This document shows positions 26,167 through 34,751 of a stretch of DNA of 64,000 nt, piece after piece. The position numbers and the translations under genes were made by a program. Origin of the DNA: Carnimonas nigrificans ATCC BAA-78. GTDB lineage: Bacteria > Pseudomonadota > Gammaproteobacteria > Pseudomonadales > Halomonadaceae. Each line of letters opens with the position of its first letter. The stretch's first letter is position 1. The notes beneath the pieces are model-generated. The model had not been told where the DNA came from, did not search any database, and was given only the letters and a program-made list of their open reading frames with translations. The stretch is from assembly GCF_000526695.1 (NCBI RefSeq), contig NZ_JAGO01000013.1, forward strand, positions 62,001 to 126,000, read 5' to 3'.

Positions 26167-26672
26167 AGCGGCCTCTGATAGAAAGAAGGGGTGAATGGTG
26201 GGGGAGATACCAAGAGGGAGGTTAGCAAAGTGATGACGAAAAACGAAGGTGGGAGAGTTGGTGGGGCACTATCACAATGGGAAAAAGGCCATGGAACAGC
26301 CGCGCGACTCGCTACCCTTCCAGCAAGCCTTGCTGCCTACCATGCCCTTCAGCAAGTCGAGTTCTTTGCGACGCTGGAAGCCAATCGTAGATGATCGGCT
26401 TTCTTCATTGTCCCAGTGGTATTGAGGTAGGGTTTCTCAGAAATGTTTCACGTGAAACACCTGTGTCTGAGAGGGGGATATTATGGTCTTGGACTTAAGG
26501 CGGTTACTGCCAGCGGCTCGGTATCGGGTCAGCGTGATACAGTGACGCTAACGGCTCCAGCACGATGTTGATATCCATCGTGGAACATGACAGCACGCAT
26601 ATCGAGCAAAATGTTGTTGGTACGGTAATATAGCCGATACGTCCTTTCCTTTACCAAAGAGAACCCCTTTGC
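26167..26672. other. Intergenic region with parS and a fragment related to the next gene
   Basis: 505 bases between divergent rfbB and the broken AlbA_2 gene. It holds a perfect parS at 26444-26459. Bases 26494-26521 match 27384-27411 inside the AlbA_2 gene in 25 of 28 positions and would encode the same LRRLLPAAR residues, so a small piece of a second copy of that gene seems to lie here. Confidence 0.55.
26444..26459. promoter_or_regulatory. parS centromere-like site (ParB binding), intergenic
   Basis: TGTTTCACGTGAAACA, a perfect 16-bp palindrome identical to the site at 7522 and to the bacterial parS consensus. It lies between rfbB and the AlbA_2 pseudogene. Confidence 0.85.
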
Positions 26673-28563
26673 ATGATGGAATTTACCTCAGCGCAGTTAC
26701 TGGACCAGCTAAGGGAATTGGATGAATGCGCCCGTATCGAGGCAAAACGCGGTGGTGAGATAAGCCCATCGGTAATGCAAAGTATCTGTGCTTTTGCCAA
26801 CGAGCCAGGCCTGGGCGGGGGGGGTATTTGCTACTGGGTGTCGATGAACCCAGCGCTACTCAAGCAAGCTTTGTTGTATGTGGCATCAATAATAGCGATC
26901 AATTGTTGGGTAACCTGCAAGCCAACTGCCGCGAACAGTTTGAGCAGCCCATTCATTGCGAGGCCGAAGTAACGCTGTTGGAAGGCAAGAAGGTGCTGGT
27001 TATCTTTGTATCTGAATTGGCCCCTGCGGCCAAACCTTGCACTTTCAAAGGTCGATTCGACAGCAAAAACAAGCGTAAAAGTGGTGTTTGGCGACGCGGC
27101 CCCAACGGCGACTACGAATGTACTCAGACAGAGTTAGAACCACTGCTACTGGCCAAGAGTGGCTTAGGGTTTGAGCGGGTAGTGCTACCTGATACCGAGT
27201 GGGACGATTTAGACTCGGAAGCCCTTGCCCTTTACCGTACCTTACGCGCGCAGGTGCGGCCCAACGCACCCGAATTACAAGTATCCGACCAGGAGATGCT
27301 ATACGCCTAGGGCTGGTAGAGAAGTGTAGCGATAGCTGGCTACCCAACATTGCCGCACTGCTGCTACTGGGTAAGCCCCTGTCCTTAAGACGGTTACTGC
27401 CAGCAGCCCGGGTGGATTATGTGCGCATTGCTGGCAACCAGTGGGTGGAAGACCCCAAAAAACGGTTCCAAACCACACTCGACCTGCGAGAGTCGCTACT
27501 GCGGCTGATCCCCAGACTAGAGGCGACCATTCTTGACGATCTGCCCAGACATTTTCGCCTGGAAGAGGGACGAACCCAACGCACAGACCATCCGCTATTG
27601 CCACAGCAAGTAATCCGCGAGGCAGTGGTAAATGCCGTGATGCACAGAGATTACCGGGTCAATCAACCCATACTGGTAGTACGTTATAGCAATCGTATCG
27701 AGATCCATAATGCCGGTTACTCTCTCAAGCCCGAGGCCAGTCTGGGAGATGTAGGGTCGATACTGCGAAATCCAGTGTTAGCAGGCGTGCTTTATGACAT
27801 CAACTTTGCTGAAACCAAGGGTTCAGGTATCCGCACTATGCGTGGTTTACTTGAGAAAGCGGGGCTGACCGCACCGGTGTTTTTGAGCAAGGTCCTCTAC
27901 AATCAATTTCTGGCCACCTACCTGCTGCACCAGTTATTAGGAGAAGAGCAGCTTGGCTGGTTGAAGCAATTTGGCCACCTCCAGCTCAGTAACGACGAAG
28001 CCAAAGCGTTGATCCTGGCCTGGGAAACGGGCGCCATCGACAACGCTGGCCTGCGCGCTATCACAGGGCTTGATACCCTTGCAGCAAGCCAGGTACTGAG
28101 CCGTCTGCATCATCAGTATCATTTGTTGGTTAAAGGCGGAGCAGGACCAGCCACTTACTACCGGCTGTCAGAACTCAGCGAGCTCCCTGCCTTTGCCGCC
28201 AACGATGCAAATACGAGTGACCTCAACGCAAATACGAGTGACCTCAACGCAAATACGAGTGACCTGCCTTTGGCATTGCGCCAGCGCCTTGCCCAACCGA
28301 CCCCCAAGGCCCGTAAGGAAAGCCTTTGGCCGGTAATCACTTGGCTTTGTGCAATCAAGCCACTCAAGGCGGAACAGCTAGCCAGCCAATTGGGCCGAAC
28401 CGTTACTGCCTTGAAAACGGCCCATTTGAACAAGTTGCGGGAACAAGAAGGGCTGCTCGATTATCTCCATACTGAAGTGGTCAATCACCCCGAGCAGGCC
28501 TACCAAATAACAGAGAAAGGCCGTCAATGGCTGGCACAGCAAGGCATTGAATTGGATAACTGA
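26673..28563 (+). pseudogene. AlbA_2 (Schlafen-like) DNA-binding/ATPase-fold regulator, broken by two frameshifts
   Basis: Three frames together make one protein of about 630 residues. Frame 1 from ATG 26673 carries ARIEAKRGGEISPSVMQSI, the start of the AlbA_2 domain. A run of eight G at 26817-26824 shifts the frame; frame 2 continues YLLLGVDEPS through FKGRFDSKNKRKSGVWRR to a stop at 27310. One missing base near 27302 shifts again; frame 3 gives LGLVEKC, then HPLLPQQVIREAVVNAVMHRDY, the ATP-binding block of the RecG-related HATPase_c_4 family, and a C-terminal winged-helix-like part. Both breaks fit single-base losses in short homopolymers, so either recent inactivation or sequence error. 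A three-fold NANTSDL repeat lies near the C-terminal third. Confidence 0.75.
28207..28265 (+). repeat. 21-bp tandem repeat, 2.8 copies
   Basis: The unit GCAAATACGAGTGACCTCAAC is a repeated 21-mer at 28207, 28228 and 28249 (last copy partial), each encoding ANTSDLN in the broken AlbA_2 gene. Copies are identical, so the expansion is recent. Confidence 0.9.
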
Positions 28564-28863
28564 TCCACACTTTCACAGCCACCAAGGGCAATAACACAGC
28601 AAAAGGGCTGAGATGGACGTATCCTCGCCTTCCACCTGATTGGCACTATTTGGGCTTCGTGCAGGAATGATTTGCTCAGTAGCTGACAATCATATAACTT
28701 TACAGAGAGGTAAATTCTTAGGGTCAGTTAAAAAATACATTAGCGCCGACCTTGCTATAGCCCCTCATCTATTCAGTCTAGATTGAAGCACCAAGTCAAG
28801 ATATTGCATGTTGTGCAAGTGAAATTAAAAGGATAACCGTTGAATTGGAAGGAATGCTTGATT
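28564..28863. other. Intergenic, entry into AT-rich island
   Basis: 300 bases after the AlbA_2 pseudogene. Composition falls from GC-rich to AT-rich along it. No gene seen; the promoter of the deaminase gene probably lies here. Confidence 0.5.
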
Positions 28864-29481
28864 ATGAAACAAAATGTATCCAATAATAAAAATTCCATCG
28901 CTTTTATAAATCAACTACTCTCTGCCATTGAGTCGGATATCATTCCAAAAACCAAAGCAGGTATTGCAAAGGGCAACAAATTATTTGGTGGCGCTTTGTT
29001 AAGAAAAAACGATTTTTCTGTATTCCTAGCAGCAACCAATGATGAAATAACCAGCCCACTATTGCATGGAGAAATAAATTTATTAAAGCAGTTTTATGAG
29101 CTTCCCACTTCTCAACGCCCCGAAACCAGTGAGCTCATATTTCTTTCAACACATGAACCCTGCTCCATGTGCCTCTCTGCCATTACATGGGCAGGCTTTG
29201 ATAACTTCTACTATTTCTTCACGCATCATGACTCCCTGGCCTCATTCTCTATTCCTCATGATTTGGATATTTTACAAGAGGTTTTCACATTATCACCAGG
29301 CGAGTATAGACAACAAAACAAGTACTGGACAGCCTATTCAATTAAAGACTTGATTGACGAAGCCGATATAAAATATAAGGCTAGCTTTGAAGCACGTGTA
29401 GAAACAATCACAAAATCCTATGCGGACATGTCCAAACACTATCACAAACATAAAGCCAACAATGGCATCCCTCTGAACTAG
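28864..29481 (+). CDS. Zinc-dependent nucleoside/cytidine-deaminase-fold protein
   Basis: 205 residues from ATG 28864 (GGAAGGA ten bases upstream); TTG 28840, also with a purine tract, would add eight residues. The deaminase zinc site is complete: His68 and Glu70 in LLHGEINLL and Cys100/Cys103 in STHEPCSMCLSAI. The C-terminal 70 residues are charged and unlike TadA or ComE deaminases, so the substrate (free nucleoside, nucleotide or nucleic acid) is open. It is AT-rich, isolated, and 430 bases from a two-gene defence-like operon on the other strand. Deaminases also occur as effectors in anti-phage systems, but nothing here links the two directly. Confidence 0.7.
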   Translation: MKQNVSNNKNSIAFINQLLSAIESDIIPKTKAGIAKGNKLFGGALLRKNDFSVFLAATNDEITSPLLHGEINLLKQFYELPTSQRPETSELIFLSTHEPCSMCLSAITWAGFDNFYYFFTHHDSLASFSIPHDLDILQEVFTLSPGEYRQQNKYWTAYSIKDLIDEADIKYKASFEARVETITKSYADMSKHYHKHKANNGIPLN

Positions 29482-29903
29482 GCTATTTATACATGTAGAG
29501 TGTTCAACTCGGCGGCTTTCCGACGATCGATAAGTCTTGTTTTATACAGGAGTAGAAGAAGGGATCATCTACCATTGATATGTAATCCCAACTGTATAGG
29601 GACGCCACGTTCCATTCACTCCCAACTCGCAGCTCGTTTCCCCTTTGAGGCCCGCAGAGCGAGCCGCGAGCTATGAAGGTAGTCTTTTCGGCGCCCTTGC
29701 GCCTCTCCAAAGCTGCGCCTGATCATTTGCTTTCCCATCGCATAGCCCCCCTAGTACACACATAGATTATTTTACTTATACAAATGATAACAAATTAAAA
29801 GATAGCTACAATAAGAGTATCAATGCATATCTTTATATAGCTGAACTTTTAAAAAGGAATGTATAATACTATAGGCTATAATAAAACCTCATCTCCATAA
29901 AAA
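29482..29903. other. Intergenic between convergent genes, with a GC-rich patch
   Basis: 420 bases between the deaminase gene and ariB. Bases about 29510-29750 are clearly richer in GC than both flanks and look like an inserted piece of other DNA; a 68-codon minus-strand frame spans it without a ribosome site. The rest is AT-rich with no gene. Confidence 0.45.
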
Positions 29904-30737
29904 TCAAAATATTGCTTTTATTTGCTTTTGGTAGAAATAGAAATGTTTATGACCATCATGAAAATTATTCTCAAAAACAGGGGACAAATTAGCAAAAAAA
30001 GAGTCATTCGACATATTCCCTGATTTATTCGATCGTTTACTCATTATAGTGATAAACCTTAATGCCATAGAAAATAAAAAATGCCCTCTTACAATATCAT
30101 AAAAAAACAGCCCTTGATCTTTTATATTATATTTGCAATTATCAATCTCTTCGGATGTGAATTTTATACATTTACTTTCTATATATTTTTCTATCTTATC
30201 AGAACAAATTCTATATGATTGCTTAGATTCTAAAAAAATATTACATGCACTAGGTGTTATAGAAACACTCTTACAAGTTTGTCGGCACAATATATCATAT
30301 ATTGTTATAATTTCTAAACATTCATCTAACTCCTTCATCCATTCATCGCATTTCTCTATAAGAACTGACTTTGAAAGTGATTTAGACATATATTTCAAAA
30401 TTTTAAAAATGGCCTCTCTTGTAATCATGCTGTTTTCAATAGAATATCCATAAGTTCTTAATAAAAAAGGGAACTCTCTTCCACCTTGAATATAATCATA
30501 GTCCGAATCTTTTGCTATTAGATATTCCACATCCTCACCTATCGACTTATTTATCTTTTTTGCTATTTCTTCCTTTCCTCCAAGAGGAATACATTTAATA
30601 CTAAGCTCCGCTATTTTTGAAAAAATAATTTCCCAAAAAATTACATCATCATCTCCTTCAACATAGACAATCTTATCTTTTCGATAAAATTTATTTAGGA
30701 CATTACTAGCATCTATAGAATAATCTATTTCACTCAT
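29904..30737 (-). CDS. ariB: AriB-like DUF4435/TOPRIM effector of a PARIS-type defence system
   Basis: 277 residues. The N-terminal VYVEGDDDVIFWE has the TOPRIM Glu27, and AKDSDYDYI supplies Asp77 and Asp79, the metal-binding DXD expected for this nuclease fold (DUF4435, OLD/TOPRIM-like). In PARIS, AriB is the toxic effector, held by AriA and released on sensing phage anti-restriction proteins, after which it cuts host tRNA. The gene overlaps the ATPase gene by eight bases, so the two are coupled. Strongly AT-rich, unlike the capsule genes. Similar ATPase/DUF4435 pairs exist in abortive systems such as AbiL, so the exact type is less sure than the family. Confidence 0.68.
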   Translation of the reverse strand: MSEIDYSIDASNVLNKFYRKDKIVYVEGDDDVIFWEIIFSKIAELSIKCIPLGGKEEIAKKINKSIGEDVEYLIAKDSDYDYIQGGREFPFLLRTYGYSIENSMITREAIFKILKYMSKSLSKSVLIEKCDEWMKELDECLEIITIYDILCRQTCKSVSITPSACNIFLESKQSYRICSDKIEKYIESKCIKFTSEEIDNCKYNIKDQGLFFYDIVRGHFLFSMALRFITIMSKRSNKSGNMSNDSFFANLSPVFENNFHDGHKHFYFYQKQIKAIF

Positions 30738-31998
30738 GAATCAATTGTTCCATATCAAAAATACTATCTTTGTATTTTGATGCCACCTCAGGGGAATGAG
30801 TAGCCACAACAACCTGAGAATTGGGATTGATCCTTTTTACGGCCGGTATTATATTTCTTTGCCAACTAATATGCAGTGATAATTCAGGCTCATCTGTCAA
30901 GAAAACATGATCACTCTTTTGTTGTAACAACGCCTCTACCATTAGAATTATCAATTGTTTCTCACCAGAAGATAACTTCTGATAACTAATTTCTCCATAC
31001 TTACCTAAAATAATTAATTTCCCAGAAGAAAATTCGATAGTTTTATCCGTAATAAATTCCTTCAAAATCTCAATAAACAATTCAATTTGGGAATATATTT
31101 GTTTTGTTTTTTTTTGGGCCGAGAGTGAAAAATCAATTATTTTTTTACTTTTACGCCAAGCCTCTAATGGCTCAACATCAATAGGCTTAATATTCTCGCT
31201 TTTACCATTTCTTATTTCATAGAGAGTTTTTTCAATTGCTGAGACATGGAACTTAATCTTTTTCCTAATACTTGTATCCATAACTCCTAGTTGAGTATAT
31301 GCTCCGATGAGAGACTGCCTTTCCCTTTCTTGTTCAAACTCTAATTGAATCTTATAATTTTCATTAGCATCCTCCTCACTATACAAGATAGATGCCAAAA
31401 CCTCTTTTTGAAGTTGAATAGATACTTTCTGCGCTTCTTCAGCCAAATCCAACTGATACTTTGTTAAATTTTGCAGAGCTTGATCTAATCTTTGATCTAC
31501 AGGTGATAATATTTTAGATCCTCGATTACCCCTTAACTCTTCATCACTGTCATTCCTCATTCTGTAAACTGATAGTGATGAAATAGAAACCAAACTATTC
31601 AATTCGTTTCTTATTTTTGAAGTATGTTCATACACCCTACGCCTCATGCTAATAGGATATTGACGATCATCAATCGAAGCTATCCTCATAGAATACTTAG
31701 ACTTAGATATCACATATTCTAAATGAGCAGAAGAACCGTCATCACCTTCTATTTTTTGGACCTTTATTGTTTTTACTTTATTGTTACCTCTTAATTTAAT
31801 TTTAGCGGAATCAAACTGATTCTCAAGCAATCCATTAATATCAACAGTTAAGACTGCATTAATTATATTAATAAAAGTTGTTTTTCCTGTACCGTTTTTC
31901 CCTATAATAACATTAACATCATTGTTAAATAAACAGGCAGCATCAAAGCGATGCCAAAACCCATTAATTTCAACTTCCGCTATTTTATACAATATCAA
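30730..31998 (-). CDS. ariA: AriA-like AAA_15/ABC-type ATPase of a PARIS-type defence system
   Basis: 422 residues. Walker A GKNGTGKT at 33-40, ABC-type signature LSSGEKQ at 342-348, Walker B FLTDEPELSLH around Asp369-Glu370, and the switch His401 in VVATHSPEV. Between them lies a long helical coiled-coil insert (residues about 170-320), as in SMC/Rad50-like and OLD-family ATPases. In PARIS the ATPase forms the scaffold that senses the trigger and holds AriB. All possible starts are TTG: 31998, or 31992 with better spacing from an AAGG. First gene of a two-gene operon; about 340 bases upstream contain no gene. Confidence 0.7.
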   Translation of the reverse strand: MILYKIAEVEINGFWHRFDAACLFNNDVNVIIGKNGTGKTTFINIINAVLTVDINGLLENQFDSAKIKLRGNNKVKTIKVQKIEGDDGSSAHLEYVISKSKYSMRIASIDDRQYPISMRRRVYEHTSKIRNELNSLVSISSLSVYRMRNDSDEELRGNRGSKILSPVDQRLDQALQNLTKYQLDLAEEAQKVSIQLQKEVLASILYSEEDANENYKIQLEFEQERERQSLIGAYTQLGVMDTSIRKKIKFHVSAIEKTLYEIRNGKSENIKPIDVEPLEAWRKSKKIIDFSLSAQKKTKQIYSQIELFIEILKEFITDKTIEFSSGKLIILGKYGEISYQKLSSGEKQLIILMVEALLQQKSDHVFLTDEPELSLHISWQRNIIPAVKRINPNSQVVVATHSPEVASKYKDSIFDMEQLIHE

Positions 31999-32342
31999 TA
32001 CCTTAAAATTAAAAAATTAAACATATACGATATTACAAAACAATCCAATATGTATATATTGCAGGCGATATTCATCGAATATGTAATGCTAAAACCGAGC
32101 AGATAACCGAATAGTTATTTAACTAAGTTAACCAATGATACCTCCGTACAGGATCATATGTTTAACCATAACTACACAAGCCCCAGATAGGCCATCAATT
32201 GACACAGAGAACCAAAACAACTCAGGCCCCTAGACCGGGTTGCCTCCCACAAAACTCTCCAAGTTAATTCCTCTCAGCTCACACGCCTTCCAGCTTTGTT
32301 AAAAGCTGGGGCCACATAACTGAACTGGCCCACTCCACTTTA
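31999..32342. other. Intergenic region between the defence pair and capsule genes
   Basis: About 340 bases. The part next to 31998 is very AT-rich and should hold the promoter of the ATPase gene. A hairpin at 32290-32309 lies beyond the stop of the glycosyltransferase gene. No gene seen. Confidence 0.5.
32290..32309 (-). terminator. Hairpin after the last gene of the glycosyltransferase run
   Basis: CCAGCTTT-GTTA-AAAGCTGG, a perfect 8-bp stem with a four-base loop, 34 bases past the stop at 32343. No strong T-run follows on the minus strand, so efficiency is uncertain. Confidence 0.5.
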
Positions 32343-34652
32343 CTAACCACCAGGCCGATGCTCCTGCACAAGGCGTTGATAGAGCTCTTCCCACTGCTGC
32401 CAGACCGGTTCGCTAGAAGCTGTATCTAAAGGGGGCATCGCCACAGCACGTCTCTTTTCGATGCGCTCGAACTCCGCGTCATCGGCAGCGGCGATCTTTT
32501 CCCGCAGAGATTCCTGGAATGAAAAAGTAGCCACGGGGGGGCGAATGGCAAACCGCGCCGTCGTTTGCATCAGCAGATAATCGGGCGTAAAGGCATCCAG
32601 CAAGACTTCGTCCAGGTTGCCAGCGGTATGTGCGAATACTACGCGGGCAAACATGCGCGAAAGGTAGTTGAACAACGCGGTGCTGGACGAAGCGCCGCAC
32701 AGTAGCAAGGTGCCTTCAGCCGGCGCGTATTCATTTTCAAAGACCACCAGACGGCCGAAATTGGGTATCGCGTTGTCGTAAACCTTGAGCTTCGCATTGG
32801 AGAAGGATTTCAACACCTTGACCGGCTTCAGTACCGGCGGCTCCAGCTTTCCACCAAGATCGCCCTTGTGATCCACTTCACGATACTGATCTTCATGAAA
32901 CAGCTCTTGTAGTGTTTGCCGTTCCAGCCCGATGGAGACGCCAAACTCAATCGCGGTACGCATGGCCGCCTGGTGTGTCCAGTGGGTATCGGTTCGATAG
33001 AACGCCTCATCGCCGAGCTCGCGCAGTACCGCAAGCGGGTAGAGTGTATCGGAAGGGGCCAACCGCAGAATTTGATCAACAGCAGTGAACGGCGCGCGGG
33101 GTGTGCCGTATGCTTGCTCCAGCACCGTCTCCTTGGAGGGCGTAATTAGAAAACGGCTGGTGATATTTCTCGATGCCGTTTTAGTCGCCAGAGTGTCGAA
33201 ATAATCCTGCCAGTGCGACAGCCCCTGGTCGGTCAGCAAAAGCGCACCGCACTGTTGCTCCAGGCTCATGTTGGTATCGGCACGTAGAAACAGCCAACCA
33301 TCTTCCCCCGAATAGACCTTTTCCCACTCCTGCGGCGTTTTGTCGGCTGAATGTATTTTCAACTTTTGCAGGGGCCAGCGCTGCTGACCAAGTTCCAGCT
33401 CCAGCTTGCACCGGGAAACGCCCAGAGGCAGGAAAAACTTGAACCCGCAACAGAGCTGAGGATGATCAGTAGGGTCGTCGAAGCCAAAATGCTCTACGAC
33501 ATCGGGCCGTTCTTTGGTCAAACCATGCTTTAGCTCGAATTCCGATGTCCAGCTGGCGACAATTTTCGCTTCAGGATTGAGGTCAGCAAAACTGTCCGTG
33601 AGAAACAGCCATCCCTGAACCAGAGTCTGTCCCGCTTCGGTGCGGCTCTCCCCTTCTGCCGAAGGATAATCCACGGCCAGCCGGCGAATGGGAGAGGCTC
33701 CCTGAGCGCGCTTGCGCGAAAAGAAAGGAAGATCAAGTTTCCCTTCAAGTGCGCCTTCTTGCGCCAGACGGCGCTCAATATCTACGTGTAGCTCAAGCCG
33801 CTCGAGCTCCGCTTTAACCAACGGCGCAAGCGAAGCCGCCAGGGCGCATGGCTCGTCATTCCGGTCGTGGCGCTCGAAATAAACAGATGTCTTGGTATAT
33901 CCCACCGTGGCGGCACTACCTCGGCGCGCTTTTTTCAGCACGAACTCTTCAACCGACTTCACGATATAGTGATTAAGCCGCACACCCTGCCAGCATATTT
34001 CCTCGGATAGCCCACGACGGGGCAAGCCCTGTTTGGAGAGGCGATATTCGAACTGCCGCCCATCAGCATTGCGCATCTCTCCCCCCTTCAACCCAGGGTG
34101 ATGGGGGTTTTGCATGCGCTCCAGCGCAGAGCGGCGAACGATGGATTTGTAGTGATGATTAGGGCCAAACCCCTTTTTGGCACGCTTCTGAAAGCGCTCA
34201 ATCACCAGCCCCTCCTTGCGGAAGCGATGTCCATTCGACCCGAAACAGGCCCAGCTCATCGTCACCGCATTGATATTTTCATCACTGAATCGGGCATTGA
34301 GCCAGTCGTGAAGGTACTGACGCGGCGAATCAAGCGCTTCATCGCTTTCAGCCATCGGCAGGATGTACTCGTCAGCATCAATGAACGCAATCAGATCAAC
34401 ATCCGCAGGGCAAAGCGCTGCCAGTTTTTCATAAGCGACCAGTTGGGGCGCTCGATCCGGCGGCGTGGCAACGTCGATAACATCCAGCCACTCGCTGTTA
34501 TGCTCCAGCGACTGCAAGTACTCTCTGGTGCCATCCTGACTTTTATTATCTGCGATCAGGAAATGATCCGCGCCGAGGACGCGATGATAGGCAATCCATT
34601 CCGCCAGCGAATCAATTTCATCTTTAACAATTGCTGCAATAGCTAGCTTCAC
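32343..34652 (-). CDS. Glycosyltransferase fused to an AlgX/AlgJ-like O-acetyltransferase
   Basis: 769 residues from GTG 34652 (GGGAG six bases upstream). Residues 1-290: GT-A glycosyltransferase of the Glyco_tranf_2_4 type, LAIAAIVKDE start, nucleotide site FIDADEY near 91-97, RLNHYIVKS. Residues 340-435: a beta-rich linker domain. Residues 447-740: SGNH-like acetyltransferase of the AlgX/AlgJ type, opening GEDGWLFLRAD, with the catalytic Asp555-His557 in YRTDTHWTHQA and a Ser-rich LLCGASSSTALF where the nucleophile Ser would sit. No signal peptide, so the acetyltransferase half would act in the cytoplasm, unlike AlgX. Predicted to add a sugar and O-acetylate the capsule. Confidence 0.72.
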   Translation of the reverse strand: MKLAIAAIVKDEIDSLAEWIAYHRVLGADHFLIADNKSQDGTREYLQSLEHNSEWLDVIDVATPPDRAPQLVAYEKLAALCPADVDLIAFIDADEYILPMAESDEALDSPRQYLHDWLNARFSDENINAVTMSWACFGSNGHRFRKEGLVIERFQKRAKKGFGPNHHYKSIVRRSALERMQNPHHPGLKGGEMRNADGRQFEYRLSKQGLPRRGLSEEICWQGVRLNHYIVKSVEEFVLKKARRGSAATVGYTKTSVYFERHDRNDEPCALAASLAPLVKAELERLELHVDIERRLAQEGALEGKLDLPFFSRKRAQGASPIRRLAVDYPSAEGESRTEAGQTLVQGWLFLTDSFADLNPEAKIVASWTSEFELKHGLTKERPDVVEHFGFDDPTDHPQLCCGFKFFLPLGVSRCKLELELGQQRWPLQKLKIHSADKTPQEWEKVYSGEDGWLFLRADTNMSLEQQCGALLLTDQGLSHWQDYFDTLATKTASRNITSRFLITPSKETVLEQAYGTPRAPFTAVDQILRLAPSDTLYPLAVLRELGDEAFYRTDTHWTHQAAMRTAIEFGVSIGLERQTLQELFHEDQYREVDHKGDLGGKLEPPVLKPVKVLKSFSNAKLKVYDNAIPNFGRLVVFENEYAPAEGTLLLCGASSSTALFNYLSRMFARVVFAHTAGNLDEVLLDAFTPDYLLMQTTARFAIRPPVATFSFQESLREKIAAADDAEFERIEKRRAVAMPPLDTASSEPVWQQWEELYQRLVQEHRPGG

Positions 34653-34751
34653 CAACGGCTCCCGTCACATCCTGCGTCGCTCCGGCATGGGTGCCGAACG
34701 TATAAAACCTGCCCTATCCCTGCGACATGGACGCCTCTCAGCGCCACCTGC

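Noticed and set aside
28207-28265. CRISPR array
   Set aside because: The repeated units are directly abutting 21-mers with no spacers, in frame within a gene: a tandem repeat, not CRISPR.
29504-29710. 68-codon minus-strand frame in a GC-rich patch
   Set aside because: No start signal and no known family; the patch is more likely a piece of inserted non-coding DNA.
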